Positions 17,106 through 26,200 of a DNA stretch of 64,000 bases are shown piece by piece (position 1 is the stretch's first letter; the number at the start of each line of letters is the position of its first letter). The notes under the pieces were generated by a model. That model made no database searches, was not told the origin of the DNA, and saw only the letters and a list, made by a program, of their open reading frames with translations. Source of the stretch: Paenimyroides baculatum (GTDB lineage: Bacteria; Bacteroidota; Bacteroidia; Flavobacteriales; Flavobacteriaceae); the NCBI RefSeq assembly GCF_008629655.1, contig NZ_VWSG01000001.1, forward strand, positions 1 to 64,000, in the 5' to 3' direction. A program made the position numbers and the translations under genes.

Positions 17106-18449
17106 ATGAAAAAAAGGATTTTAAATTTCGTTTCATTAAGTTTAATAACGTCAGCGTTATTTTTTGGAAGCTGTTCAGATGATACAGTAGAACCAGTTGT
17201 TAACCCAGAAGAACCAATTAAGGTTGATGATCGTTGGATAACTTTAGCAGGAGCTAAAATGGGCGATAATCCTGGCGATGGTAATGGTGGTACTGTAGTA
17301 TATTCAATTTCATTAACAAATGCTAAAAACCCAGATTATGAGGTTTCAATTTACGATAATGGTTTTGGCGTACATTCTAGCAGAACGGCTCGTTTACAAT
17401 CTTCAGAAGACGGGAAGTTTTTATTTAATATACAATATACAGGAGTCGATGGTGGTCAGTTAGATAAATACAATGTAGCTGGTGGTAATGCTTTTGGATA
17501 TTTAAAGGGAGCGAATGCTTCACAATATGTTGGAACATCGCCACGTTGGGTAAAATTATTCGATGGTGACAAAACAGGTGTTGCAGTTAATGTTACAGCA
17601 CCAACTGCTAATAACGTTGTTAATGGTACTGTTGATAACACTATACCTTTTAAATATTACAGAGGTAAAGCAACCGTTTTATCGTTAGATTTAGAAAACA
17701 CGTCGATAAAAACATACGAAACGTATGAATTGCCTTTAACTGCACAAGAAGAATTAGCAGGGCACCATATATTTCGTTTAGATTCTCCGGTACTTAATAA
17801 AGCAGGTAATAAATTAATTGTTGGTACGTGGATGCGTCAAACAAATCCGGCAACAGGTACTAACCGTTTTATAAACGGTCGTTTAGGAACAAAATCGTTA
17901 GTAGTTGATTATCCTTCGTTAAAAAATCCTACATTAATTACATCTACTGTTGATGATGGTGATACAAGCGGATATCGCAGTTTTAATGCGTTTGTTGCTA
18001 ACGATGGTAATATTTATCAAGCTACACAGCGCGGTACAAAAGGTTCTCATATCTTAAAAATTGGTCAAAACAATCAATATGATAATTCGTATGTATTCAG
18101 TTTAGATAGTGCTTTAGGTGTTACAGGTTCTTATGTTGATGCATGGAGATATGCTGGTGATGGTATTGCTTACGTTATGTACAATCATAAAGGGGCAGAA
18201 GAGCAAGGTTTTGTTGCTCGTGTAGATTTAAATTCAAAAACAGCTACAAGAGTAGAATTACCGTACGAGGCTGGTTTAGATTTTGGTCAATATCAAGGTT
18301 TTGTTGTTAATGGCGACGAAGTTTTAATTGCTGTAACACCGGTGGGTAAAGATGGTAATATTTACATCTTAAACAGTAAAACAGGTACGGTGACTAAAGG
18401 TGCTAAATTAAAAAATAAAGCAGGTAACCATTATATAGGTGTTTATTAA
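17106..18449 (+). CDS. DUF4374 surface lipoprotein
   Basis: The 447-residue protein has a lipoprotein signal peptide ending ALFFGSCSDD. The lipidated Cys is followed by S-D-D, which resembles the lipoprotein export signal that sends Bacteroidota lipoproteins to the cell surface. The body matches DUF4374, a beta-propeller-like family found beside TonB receptors in iron-uptake loci: 'RWITLAGAKMGDNPGDGNGG', 'YRGKATVLSLDLE', 'GTWMRQTNP' and a C-terminal 'GNHYIGVY'. It starts 3 bases after the receptor stop. Likely role: binding or handing over the receptor's ligand. Confidence 0.85.
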   Translation: MKKRILNFVSLSLITSALFFGSCSDDTVEPVVNPEEPIKVDDRWITLAGAKMGDNPGDGNGGTVVYSISLTNAKNPDYEVSIYDNGFGVHSSRTARLQSSEDGKFLFNIQYTGVDGGQLDKYNVAGGNAFGYLKGANASQYVGTSPRWVKLFDGDKTGVAVNVTAPTANNVVNGTVDNTIPFKYYRGKATVLSLDLENTSIKTYETYELPLTAQEELAGHHIFRLDSPVLNKAGNKLIVGTWMRQTNPATGTNRFINGRLGTKSLVVDYPSLKNPTLITSTVDDGDTSGYRSFNAFVANDGNIYQATQRGTKGSHILKIGQNNQYDNSYVFSLDSALGVTGSYVDAWRYAGDGIAYVMYNHKGAEEQGFVARVDLNSKTATRVELPYEAGLDFGQYQGFVVNGDEVLIAVTPVGKDGNIYILNSKTGTVTKGAKLKNKAGNHYIGVY

Positions 18450-18464
18450 TATTGTTATTTTTAC

Positions 18465-18500
18465 ACGTTGTGCATTTTGACTCCTCAAAATGCACAACGT
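18465..18500 (+). terminator. Strong intra-operon hairpin
   Basis: A perfect 16-base-pair stem (18465-18480 with 18485-18500, loop CTCC) lies in the 80-base gap between the DUF4374 gene and the ankyrin gene. The T tract after it is weak and interrupted. It could be a partial terminator, or a stability element that makes the first two genes more abundant than the four downstream. Confidence 0.6.
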
Positions 18501-18529
18501 ATTTATTTTACTAACTATTAATTATTGTA

Positions 18530-20005
18530 ATGAAAAAATATATAATAGCAGCTTTACTGCTTTCTGGATTTTTTGTAAACGCACAGAATTCTTTATTAAA
18601 TTCAGATTTTTGGAAAAGCACGCCCGATTTGGCATCGGTTAAAACAGAAATATCAAAAGGAAACAATCCGGCGGAAGCAAATCGTGGAAATCACGATGTT
18701 GCAAGTATCGCCATCAATAATAACGCTCCATTAGAAACAATTATCTATCTAATTGAACAACCAGGAAACAGCATCAGTAAAAATACGCACGATGGTAGAA
18801 TTTATCTACATTGGGCAGCAAGTAAAGGCAATGCCGAACTAGTGAAATATCTTTTAGAAAAAGGATCAGATATTAATAGAACTGACGATAAAGGTGCAAC
18901 CCCGATTTCTTTTGCTGCCGGAAACGGACAAACCAACACGGCTGTTTACGATTTGTTGTTTAAGGCAGGAAATAATCCTAAACAAAAATTCCAGAACGGA
19001 GCTAATTTATTGTTGCTTTATATAGCTTATGATAAAGATTTAAAGCTATCCGAATATTTTACAACTAAAGGTTTGTCGTTAAAAGATACCGATGATAATG
19101 GCAGCACCGCTTTTGATTACGCTGCAAAAACGGGCGATGTTGCTTTACTTAAAACGCTTGCACAAAAAGGTGTTAAACCAACAAATCAAGCATTAATTTT
19201 TGCATCACAAGGGACGCGTTGGTCTGCTGTTACTTTAGAAACTTTTAAATATTTGGTTGAAGATATTAAAATCAAACCAAATGCTACCGGCGATAAAGGC
19301 GAAAACGTGCTTCATAATCTGGTTCGCAAAAAAGATCAAAATGATATCATCACTTATTTTATCGATAAAGGTACAAACGTAAATCAGGCAGATAAAGACG
19401 GAAACATTGTTTTAATGGAAGCCGTTCGTAACAACGATCAAAGTGTTGTAAAATTGATCCTTAAAAACACAAAAAACATCGATCAGGTAAATGCCAAAGG
19501 AACATCGGCATTGGCTCAGGCAATTGCTTACGGTTCGCCGGAGACGGTTTCGCTTTTAATCGATAAAAAAGCAAATGTTCAGGTGGCTGATAAAGACGGA
19601 AACAATTTGGCGGCTTATTTAATTCAGTCGTATCAACCTTTAAGAGAAGGTCAAAAAAATGATTTTGCCGAAAAATTAGCCATTATTAAAAACGCAGGTG
19701 TTAATTTTGATGCATCGCAGCACGAAGGTAATTCACTGTATCATTTAGCCGTTGTAAAAAACGATGTTAACCTGTTAAAGCAGTTAGAAAGTTTGAACAT
19801 AAATCTGAATGTTGAAAATAAGGAAGGAATGACCGCGCTTCACAAAGCTGCTTTGGTTGCGAAAGATGATACGATTTTAAAATACCTGATTGCTAAAGGT
19901 GCAAAGAAAGATATTTTGACGGAATTTGATGAAAGTGCCTACGATTTGGCAAAAGAAAACGAAACACTTTTAGAAAATAAAGTATCGTTAGATTTTTTAA
20001 AGTAA
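18530..20005 (+). CDS. Exported ankyrin-repeat protein
   Basis: The 491-residue protein has a signal peptide (MKKYIIAALLLSGFFVNAQ) and consists of about ten to twelve ankyrin repeats. Examples are DGRIYLHWAASKGNAELVKY, DDKGATPISFAAGNGQ, DKDGNIVLMEAVRNNDQSVV, 'AKGTSALAQAIAYGSPETVSLL' and NKEGMTALHKAALVAKDDT. Exported ankyrin proteins are scaffolds; in other bacteria a periplasmic one assists catalase and haem handling. It lies between the receptor/DUF4374 pair and DUF2271/PepSY/ApbE in one transcript, so it probably organises partners of that system. Confidence 0.88.
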   Translation: MKKYIIAALLLSGFFVNAQNSLLNSDFWKSTPDLASVKTEISKGNNPAEANRGNHDVASIAINNNAPLETIIYLIEQPGNSISKNTHDGRIYLHWAASKGNAELVKYLLEKGSDINRTDDKGATPISFAAGNGQTNTAVYDLLFKAGNNPKQKFQNGANLLLLYIAYDKDLKLSEYFTTKGLSLKDTDDNGSTAFDYAAKTGDVALLKTLAQKGVKPTNQALIFASQGTRWSAVTLETFKYLVEDIKIKPNATGDKGENVLHNLVRKKDQNDIITYFIDKGTNVNQADKDGNIVLMEAVRNNDQSVVKLILKNTKNIDQVNAKGTSALAQAIAYGSPETVSLLIDKKANVQVADKDGNNLAAYLIQSYQPLREGQKNDFAEKLAIIKNAGVNFDASQHEGNSLYHLAVVKNDVNLLKQLESLNINLNVENKEGMTALHKAALVAKDDTILKYLIAKGAKKDILTEFDESAYDLAKENETLLENKVSLDFLK

Positions 20006-20024
20006 TTTATTAAACCATAGTAAA

Positions 20025-20510
20025 ATGAAAATACTGACTAAAATACAGGCATTCACCATTTTTATATTCCTGTTTTCTTTATCGGCTGTTGCACAAAATT
20101 CAAAATACAAATGCATGTTGCAAATGACCAATTACAAAGGGTTGGAAGCTTATGTGGTTGTATCGTTGATTGATGCTAAAGGCAAATACGAGAAAACGCT
20201 TTACGTAATGGGAACCGATAAACAATGGTACAACGGTTTTAAAGATTGGTACAAAAACCAGTCAAAAAAGAACGAAAAGTTAAGTGCCGTTACCGGCGCA
20301 TCAGTTGCAGCGGGTGATCGCAGCATTACGACATTTACTATTGACGAATCTAAAATGAGCAAAGGCTACAAATTGCGTTTTGAAACCGCTGTGGAAGATC
20401 AGAAATATTTCGCTGCCGATGTTGAAATTCCGTTGACTACCGAGGCAATTACGCAAAAAACCGATGGCAAAGGATACATTCGTTACGTAAAATTAAACAA
20501 AGTTCAATAG
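20025..20510 (+). CDS. DUF2271 periplasmic protein, probable flavinylated electron carrier
   Basis: The 161-residue protein has a signal peptide (cleavage near residue 23, SAVAQ). It matches the DUF2271 family: 'VVVSLIDAKGKYEKTLYVMG', 'WYNGFKDWYK' and 'RLRFETAVEDQKYF-A-ADVEIPL'. Residues 88-93 read S-A-V-T-G-A-S, which fits the (S/T)GA(S/T) pattern where ApbE attaches FMN; the modified residue would be S93. No other protein of the operon shows this pattern. It is 19 bases after the ankyrin gene and 7 bases before the PepSY gene. The electron-carrier role is inferred from the motif plus ApbE and PepSY neighbours. Confidence 0.85.
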   Translation: MKILTKIQAFTIFIFLFSLSAVAQNSKYKCMLQMTNYKGLEAYVVVSLIDAKGKYEKTLYVMGTDKQWYNGFKDWYKNQSKKNEKLSAVTGASVAAGDRSITTFTIDESKMSKGYKLRFETAVEDQKYFAADVEIPLTTEAITQKTDGKGYIRYVKLNKVQ

Positions 20511-20517
20511 TACATAA

Positions 20518-22710
20518 ATGGTTTCTTCGGTTTGGCGGTTCGCGCATTTGGCATTGGCAGTTCTTTCGTTTTCGTTTCTGATAGTAGCTTCGGTAACCGG
20601 AGTTATTTTGGCGATTGATACGGTTAACGAGAAAATTCCTGCGTATAAAAATGCCAATTTCGATGAATTGACATTATCTCAAACCTTACCTAAATTACGT
20701 GAAGTTTATCCGGAAATTATCGAATTAAGCATTGATCACAACCAGTTTGTAACCATTGAAGGTTTTGATGACGAAGGAAACGATTTTAAATTTATTGCCG
20801 ATCCGGTTTCGGGTGAAAAAAAGGCGGATCCTATTGTAAAAAGCGAATTCATTCAATGGATAACGTCTTTGCACAGATCCTTTTTTCTGCATGAAACTGG
20901 TCGGTTTATTGTTGGCATAGTGTCTTTTTTACTGATGTTGATCGCCGTTTCGGGAATCGCATTGGTTGTTAAACAGCAACAAGGTTTTAGAAAGTTTTTT
21001 GCAAAAATCAATCGCGAGTTTTTCGAACAGTATTTCCATATTGCAGCAGGAAGATTGTTATTGCTACCTATTTTGATTATTTCTATAACCGGAACTTTTT
21101 TGTTTTTGGTTCGGTTTGATGTGATTCAAAAGGAAGAATTTGTTCCAACCGAAATTCAAAACAAAGAAGCCAAAGAAATTCCACTGAAAGACTTTCCTGT
21201 TTTTAAAGAAATCTATTTAAAAGATGTAAAAAAGATTGGATTTCCGTTTGCTGATGATCCCGAAGAATTCTTCAAAATAAAGCTAAAAGACAAAGAACTT
21301 CTTGTAAATCAAATAACGGGACAAATTGTAAGTGAAACAAAATACCCTGTAACAACTGTTTTAGAAACCTTAAGTTTAGATCTGCATACCGGCAGAACTA
21401 ACAGTATTTGGGCAATTTTATTGGCGATCGCATCGTTAAATATTCTGTTTTTTATTTATTCGGGTTTTGTGATTACGTTTAAACGTAAAGCAGTTAAAAT
21501 ATTGAATAAATTCAAACCAGACGAAGCCGAGTATATAATTTTGGTTGGGTCTGAAAAAGGCAGCACGTTGCATTTTGCCGATAAAATATTAAAACAACTT
21601 ATTGCGAACGGCAAAACCGCATATCTTACAAATTTGAATGATTATAACGTTTTTGAAAGTGCCAAACAGCTTATTATATTTACATCTACTTATGGCTCGG
21701 GCGACGCGCCTGTAAACGCCAACCAGTTTGAAAAGTTGCTTGAAAAATTTCCACAAACCAATAAAGTAAATTTTTCTGTTGTTGGTTTTGGTTCTATAAA
21801 ATATCAAGATTTCTGCGCTTTTGCTTACAAAGTTCATCAATTGCTGGCTGATAAATCTTGGGCAAATCCGTTGTTCGATGTTTATACGGTGAACGATAAA
21901 TCTGCGAATGATTTTATTTCGTGGGTAAAAGATTGGTCAAAAACCAATGAAATTCCTTTGACTTTAACTCCTGCGGTGTATAAGCAAAAAACACCGAAGC
22001 TTAAAAGTTTCAAAGTATTAGCCAAAACAAATGTTTCAAACGATAACCAAACCTTTCAAATTACTTTAAAGCCAAATAGCAGGACTGCTTTTCAATCGGG
22101 CGATTTACTGGCAATTTATCCAGATAAAAATCAAACCGAACGTTTTTATTCCATCGCAAAAATTAAAAACAACATTCATTTGGTTGTTAAATTGCACGAA
22201 AACGGTCTAAGTTCACAGTTTTTACATGATTTATCTGTAAATGGCAAGTTACAAGCAGCGGTAATCAGCAATAAATCATTTCATTTTCCAAAGAAAGCTT
22301 CAAAAATAATCATGATTGCCAACGGAACAGGAATTGCTCCGTTTTTAGGATTGATTAAAGAAAATAAATCCAAAATTCCGACACATTTATACGCAGGTTT
22401 CAGAAATCAAAATGATACTACAAGTGCTTATAAAACTTTTCTTGAAGAAGAAATCAAACAGAAAAAACTAACTGGTTTTAACTTTGTTTTTTCTCGTGAA
22501 GATCAGTCAGAATATGTTATGAACAGCATTGAACGCGATGCTGAATTGTTTGCTAAAACACTTGAAAACAAAGGGATAATCATGATTTGTGGATCGTTAA
22601 ACATGCAAAAAGATGTGGAGCAAGTTTTAGACAGAATTTGTTTGGAGATAAACAATAAGCCACTTAATTTCTACAAAGAAAATAACCAGATTAAAACCGA
22701 TTGTTATTAA
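20518..22710 (+). CDS. PepSY membrane protein fused to a flavodoxin-FAD/NAD(P)H reductase
   Basis: The 730-residue inner-membrane fusion has two halves. Residues about 1-325 are a PepSY-TM region with four transmembrane helices and conserved histidines in LHETGRFIVG, FHIAAGRLLL and LHTGRTNSI, possible haem ligands. Residues about 337-480 are flavodoxin-like (ILVGSEKGST, IFTSTYGSGDAPVN). Then comes a ferredoxin-reductase-like module with the FAD motif RFYS at 542 and the NAD(P)H motif NGTGIAPF at 602, ending in an aromatic residue. The layout resembles cytochrome P450 reductase/sulfite reductase alpha attached to a membrane electron carrier. It would pass NAD(P)H electrons outward to the flavinylated DUF2271 protein. 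Confidence 0.9.
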   Translation: MVSSVWRFAHLALAVLSFSFLIVASVTGVILAIDTVNEKIPAYKNANFDELTLSQTLPKLREVYPEIIELSIDHNQFVTIEGFDDEGNDFKFIADPVSGEKKADPIVKSEFIQWITSLHRSFFLHETGRFIVGIVSFLLMLIAVSGIALVVKQQQGFRKFFAKINREFFEQYFHIAAGRLLLLPILIISITGTFLFLVRFDVIQKEEFVPTEIQNKEAKEIPLKDFPVFKEIYLKDVKKIGFPFADDPEEFFKIKLKDKELLVNQITGQIVSETKYPVTTVLETLSLDLHTGRTNSIWAILLAIASLNILFFIYSGFVITFKRKAVKILNKFKPDEAEYIILVGSEKGSTLHFADKILKQLIANGKTAYLTNLNDYNVFESAKQLIIFTSTYGSGDAPVNANQFEKLLEKFPQTNKVNFSVVGFGSIKYQDFCAFAYKVHQLLADKSWANPLFDVYTVNDKSANDFISWVKDWSKTNEIPLTLTPAVYKQKTPKLKSFKVLAKTNVSNDNQTFQITLKPNSRTAFQSGDLLAIYPDKNQTERFYSIAKIKNNIHLVVKLHENGLSSQFLHDLSVNGKLQAAVISNKSFHFPKKASKIIMIANGTGIAPFLGLIKENKSKIPTHLYAGFRNQNDTTSAYKTFLEEEIKQKKLTGFNFVFSREDQSEYVMNSIERDAELFAKTLENKGIIMICGSLNMQKDVEQVLDRICLEINNKPLNFYKENNQIKTDCY

Positions 22711-22711
22711 G

Positions 22712-23698
22712 ATGAAACTTCTTTCTTTTTTAATCGCATTGATTTTTTGTAATGCGAACGCGCAGATTGCTGTAAAACGAGATGCCGTTTTAATGGGAAG
22801 CGGGTTTGACATTACCATTGTTGCTGCTGATTCTACGTCTGCCGAAAAGAACATTAATTTGGTAATTGATGAAATAATCAGGATTGAAAATTTGATTTCC
22901 GAATGGAAACCGTCGTCGCAAGTATCAGAAGTCAACCGAAATGCAGGATTAAAACCTGTAAAAGTTGACAAAGAACTTTTCGATCTAACCAAACGAGCTT
23001 TGTCTTTTTCTGAAATTACCAACGGAGCTTTTGATATAAGTATTGCTGCCATGGATAAGATCTGGAAATTTGATGAATCCATGGAAGAGCTTCCTTCACA
23101 AAATACACTTTTAAAAGCGATTGAGAAAGTCGGTTACAAGAATATCGAACTTAATGAAGCAGAAAGCACTATTTTTTTAAAATTACCTGAGATGAAAATT
23201 GGTTTTGGCGCTACCGGTAAAGGCTACGCCGCAGATCAAGGTAGATTGTTGATGCAGCAACTAAATGTGAAAGCCGGTATTGTAAATGCATCGGGCGATA
23301 TGGCAACTTGGGGAACGCAGCCCGACAACACACCTTGGCGAATAGGAATTACAAACCCAATAAATCCCAACAAATCTTTAAAAATTATAGAAGTTAAAAA
23401 CGCTGCAATTACAACTTCTGGAGATTATGAAAAGTATGTTGAATTTAATAATAAACGTTATTCGCATATTATCAATCCAAAAACCGGCATGCCAGCTTCG
23501 GGTTTGATAAGTGTTACCGTAATTGGAGAAAATGCCGAAACCGCTAATGGTTTAAGTACTTCGATTATGGTTCTTGGGCACGAAAAAGGTTTGGAGTTAC
23601 TAAAGAATTATCCAAATTATGCCTGTTTGATTTTAACCGATAAAGGCAAGGTTAAAAAATCTAAAAACTTCAATAAGATTCTAAAGAGATTAAGATAA
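22712..23698 (+). CDS. apbE: FAD:protein FMN transferase (ApbE)
   Basis: The 328-residue exported enzyme (signal peptide MKLLSFLIALIFCNANAQ) transfers FMN from FAD to a Ser/Thr of target proteins, with Mg2+. Family motifs are visible: VLMGSGFDITIVA at the N-terminus, 'RIENLISEW-KPSSQVSEVN', GFGATGKGYAAD (residues 164-175), GIVNASGDMATWG and 'ITTSGDYEKY...RYSHIINPKTG' with the active-site Thr/His region. It starts 1 base after the PepSY stop. The obvious target is the DUF2271 protein of the same operon. Confidence 0.94.
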   Translation: MKLLSFLIALIFCNANAQIAVKRDAVLMGSGFDITIVAADSTSAEKNINLVIDEIIRIENLISEWKPSSQVSEVNRNAGLKPVKVDKELFDLTKRALSFSEITNGAFDISIAAMDKIWKFDESMEELPSQNTLLKAIEKVGYKNIELNEAESTIFLKLPEMKIGFGATGKGYAADQGRLLMQQLNVKAGIVNASGDMATWGTQPDNTPWRIGITNPINPNKSLKIIEVKNAAITTSGDYEKYVEFNNKRYSHIINPKTGMPASGLISVTVIGENAETANGLSTSIMVLGHEKGLELLKNYPNYACLILTDKGKVKKSKNFNKILKRLR

Positions 23699-23704
23699 TT
23701 CTAC

Positions 23705-23992
23705 TTACTGATAAACACCAAATACTAAAATCAGCATAAATAAAAGAATTCCTAAACTAACATAATGCAATTTAGGAGTTCTTTGTTTTAAACGTAAAAT
23801 CAGGGCAATTATCAAAACGGGCAGCGTGTATAAACTAATCATAAGCAAAAAAGAAGTCATATCAAAAATAGCTCCTGTAAATGCGTAATGGTAAACGTTT
23901 GTGTTAAACGCAACCAGCCAATAAATAGTTGTAAATAAGCTTATAACGAAAACAATCTGCGAAAGTTTCATTTTTGAAGCCGGATTCTTCAT
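23705..23992 (-). CDS. Small integral membrane protein of unknown function
   Basis: The 95-residue protein has three hydrophobic segments (about residues 8-28, 38-60 and 74-93). No family is recognised. It lies 17 bases downstream of gldC on the same strand, so it may be the last gene of the gldB-gldC transcript, and it is convergent with apbE. Confidence 0.65.
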   Translation of the reverse strand: MKNPASKMKLSQIVFVISLFTTIYWLVAFNTNVYHYAFTGAIFDMTSFLLMISLYTLPVLIIALILRLKQRTPKLHYVSLGILLFMLILVFGVYQ

Positions 23993-24009
23993 AATTGCTT
24001 CTATGGATC

Positions 24010-24345
24010 TTACTTTTTATGAAGTTCTAATTTTTCGGCAAAATATGCACAAAAATCGCGCATGGTATCGCTCATTTTTTTATCGTCGGTAGCACGTTCA
24101 AAAGTATCAGCCATTGCCACTAAAGTTTGGTGAAAAAACACCTTCATTTCATCAACAGGCATTTCTTTCGTCCATAAATCAATTCGCAATGTTTCCTGAA
24201 CTTTACTGTCCCAGATTGATAGCAACATTGCCTTTGCTTGTTCGTTTTCTATACCGCCATCGCTTGCTGTCCATCTAATATCATCCGGAACTTTATTTTC
24301 GTCAACCGACACGTTTATTTTAATTGTAGATTTGTTGTTAGCCAT
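24010..24345 (-). CDS. gldC: Gliding motility protein GldC
   Basis: The 111-residue cytoplasmic protein matches GldC: 'STIKINVSVDENKVPDDIRWTASD', 'AKAMLLSIWDSKVQETLRIDLWTKEMPVDEMK', 'FHQTLVAMADTFERAT' and 'DFCAYFAEKL' in this order. GldC is an accessory factor of gliding motility and is encoded beside gldB in gliding Flavobacteriaceae. Its start overlaps the gldB stop by one base, indicating coupled translation. Confidence 0.93.
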   Translation of the reverse strand: MANNKSTIKINVSVDENKVPDDIRWTASDGGIENEQAKAMLLSIWDSKVQETLRIDLWTKEMPVDEMKVFFHQTLVAMADTFERATDDKKMSDTMRDFCAYFAEKLELHKK

Positions 24346-25304
24346 TACTTTTTAGGTTTGTATTTAGATTGCTCAAAAATAGTTTTAGCATCTTTTAATG
24401 TTAGTTCCTGCAAAGTTACATTATTATTTTTCATGTACGAACGCACAATTTGCCAGCCAATGTAAACCCCAACGCTTCCTGGTGATTCCTGATCCAGTTC
24501 CAAATAAAATTTAGAAAACGGCGCACGCTGAATAAAACGGGCAACTAATTTAGGGTCATTATCATACAGATATTTACTTTCAATAAAATTTTTCCAAACC
24601 TGCGTTTCGTTGGTTTCAATCCATTTTAACTGCTCTTCGGTATAATTCATTTTTAATGCATCGCTAACTTCCGGCAATAGCATTTCTTTCATATACATAA
24701 TTTTCCCCCAGTAGATCATCTGACTTAAAAACTGTCTGTCTTGCGGTTGCGGAACTTTCTGCATAGAAAAGTTTTCTGCCAAATTCACAACAATTCTGTT
24801 AGGTTCAAAATCGCCTAAAGTGTAGGCGTCAAAATCTACATAAAATTTATGATTTTTACCCAGATATGTATCCAAAGAAATAATCGAAACAGAATCGGAG
24901 TAAATGGCACGGCTGGTAATATCAACTTCAGACAAAACGGTTATAACCCTTCCCGGATTTTCGTTAGGATAATAATGTTTTATATGTTTGAAAAGTAATG
25001 TTAGCTCTTCTTTTAAAGCCGATATATCTTTGAAGTGTTTTTGCGTTTCGCTGTACAATTCGTTAAATAAGGTGTCGTTTTTTTTGTTGAACCAAACCGA
25101 ATCGGGAACATTCTCGCTTAACAACAAAGGATATTTTTGTTTTAAAGTATTGAAGTTTTCCGGACTTGTTTGCATGAATTCCTGATCAAAACGATCGATC
25201 TTTGCTTCAACAGGAATGTTTAAAACCTCTTTGTTTACAGCATTTTCTTTTTGGCATGCTACAAAAAATATCGAACAAAGCAGTAAATAAAACGTGTTTT
25301 TCAT
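24345..25304 (-). CDS. gldB: Gliding motility lipoprotein GldB
   Basis: The 319-residue lipoprotein has a signal peptide ending SIFFVACQKE. It shows the GldB pattern: 'IPVEAKIDRFDQEFM', 'ISLDTYLGKNHKFYV', 'DRQFLSQMIYWGKIMYMKEMLLPEV', 'WKNFIESKYLYDNDPKLVARFI' and 'SPGSVGVYIGWQIVRSYM'. GldB is required for gliding and for type IX secretion-dependent motility in Flavobacterium. The gene is divergent from nadE, the same arrangement I know from other Flavobacteriaceae. A -7 box TATATTTG lies 35 bases upstream. Confidence 0.93.
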   Translation of the reverse strand: MKNTFYLLLCSIFFVACQKENAVNKEVLNIPVEAKIDRFDQEFMQTSPENFNTLKQKYPLLLSENVPDSVWFNKKNDTLFNELYSETQKHFKDISALKEELTLLFKHIKHYYPNENPGRVITVLSEVDITSRAIYSDSVSIISLDTYLGKNHKFYVDFDAYTLGDFEPNRIVVNLAENFSMQKVPQPQDRQFLSQMIYWGKIMYMKEMLLPEVSDALKMNYTEEQLKWIETNETQVWKNFIESKYLYDNDPKLVARFIQRAPFSKFYLELDQESPGSVGVYIGWQIVRSYMKNNNVTLQELTLKDAKTIFEQSKYKPKK

Positions 25305-25338
25305 CGTAAAAAGCGATAGATTTTATAATTTTAAATCA

Positions 25339-25346
25339 CAAATATA
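25339..25346 (-). promoter_or_regulatory. -7 promoter box of gldB-gldC
   Basis: TATATTTG on the minus strand matches TAnnTTTG fully and lies 35 bases ahead of the gldB ATG at 25304, in the 60-base gap shared with the divergent nadE. Confidence 0.45.
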
Positions 25347-25364
25347 GTTAATCAAAAATTTGCA

Positions 25365-26171
25365 ATGGAAGATAAAAAGATAAATTCTGAAAAAATAGTA
25401 AACCACATTGTTAACTGGTTAAAAACGTATGCCGAAAACGCTAAAGTGAAAGGTTTTGTGGTGGGAATTTCGGGCGGAATTGACTCTGCTTTGGTTTCTA
25501 CTTTATGTGCCAAAACCGGTTTGCCTACGTTATGTGTCGAAATGCCTATACATCAGGCTCCAAGCCAGGTTTCGCGTGGTCAGGAACACATTCAGTTTTT
25601 AAAAGATAGCTATAAAAACGTAACAAACACCATTGCCGATTTAACCGATACGTTTGATTTAATGAGTGCTACACTGCCAAAAACAGACAATTTAGCGGTT
25701 TTAAACTTAACCTTGGCAAATACGCGAGCGCGTTTACGCATGACGACTTTGTATTATTTTGCAGGAATCAACGGTTTTTTGGTAGCAGGAACAGGAAATA
25801 AAGTAGAAGATTTTGGAGTTGGATTTTTTACGAAATACGGTGATGGTGGAGTTGATTTAAGTCCGATTGCCGATTTAATGAAGTCTGAAGTGCGAACGTT
25901 GGCAACTTATTTAGGAATTACCCAAAATATTATCAAGGCAAAACCTACCGATGGTTTGTTTGGTGATGATCGATCAGACGAAGATCAATTGGGAGCAAAT
26001 TATGATGAGTTAGAGTTTGCAATGAAAGCTTTTGATGCCGGCAAAACCGAAGCAGATTTTACAGATCGAGAATTAGAGGTTTTTAAAATTTACAAACGTT
26101 TACATACAATCAATCAACATAAAATGAACCCGATTCCGGTTTGTGAAATTTCTGATGAGGTAAAGTTCTAG
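25365..26171 (+). CDS. nadE: NH3-dependent NAD+ synthetase
   Basis: The 268-residue enzyme makes NAD+ from deamido-NAD+ with ATP and ammonia. It has the pyrophosphatase P-loop GISGGIDSALVSTLCAKT, LANTRARLRMTTLYYFA, 'LVAGTGNKVEDFGVGFFTKYGDGGVDLSPI' and 'KPTDGLFGDDRSDEDQLGANYDELE'. There is no glutaminase domain, so it is the short ammonia-dependent form. It is divergent from gldB. Confidence 0.96.
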   Translation: MEDKKINSEKIVNHIVNWLKTYAENAKVKGFVVGISGGIDSALVSTLCAKTGLPTLCVEMPIHQAPSQVSRGQEHIQFLKDSYKNVTNTIADLTDTFDLMSATLPKTDNLAVLNLTLANTRARLRMTTLYYFAGINGFLVAGTGNKVEDFGVGFFTKYGDGGVDLSPIADLMKSEVRTLATYLGITQNIIKAKPTDGLFGDDRSDEDQLGANYDELEFAMKAFDAGKTEADFTDRELEVFKIYKRLHTINQHKMNPIPVCEISDEVKF

Positions 26172-26200
26172 GTTGATTTTTTTTAATCTTAATAAAATAA

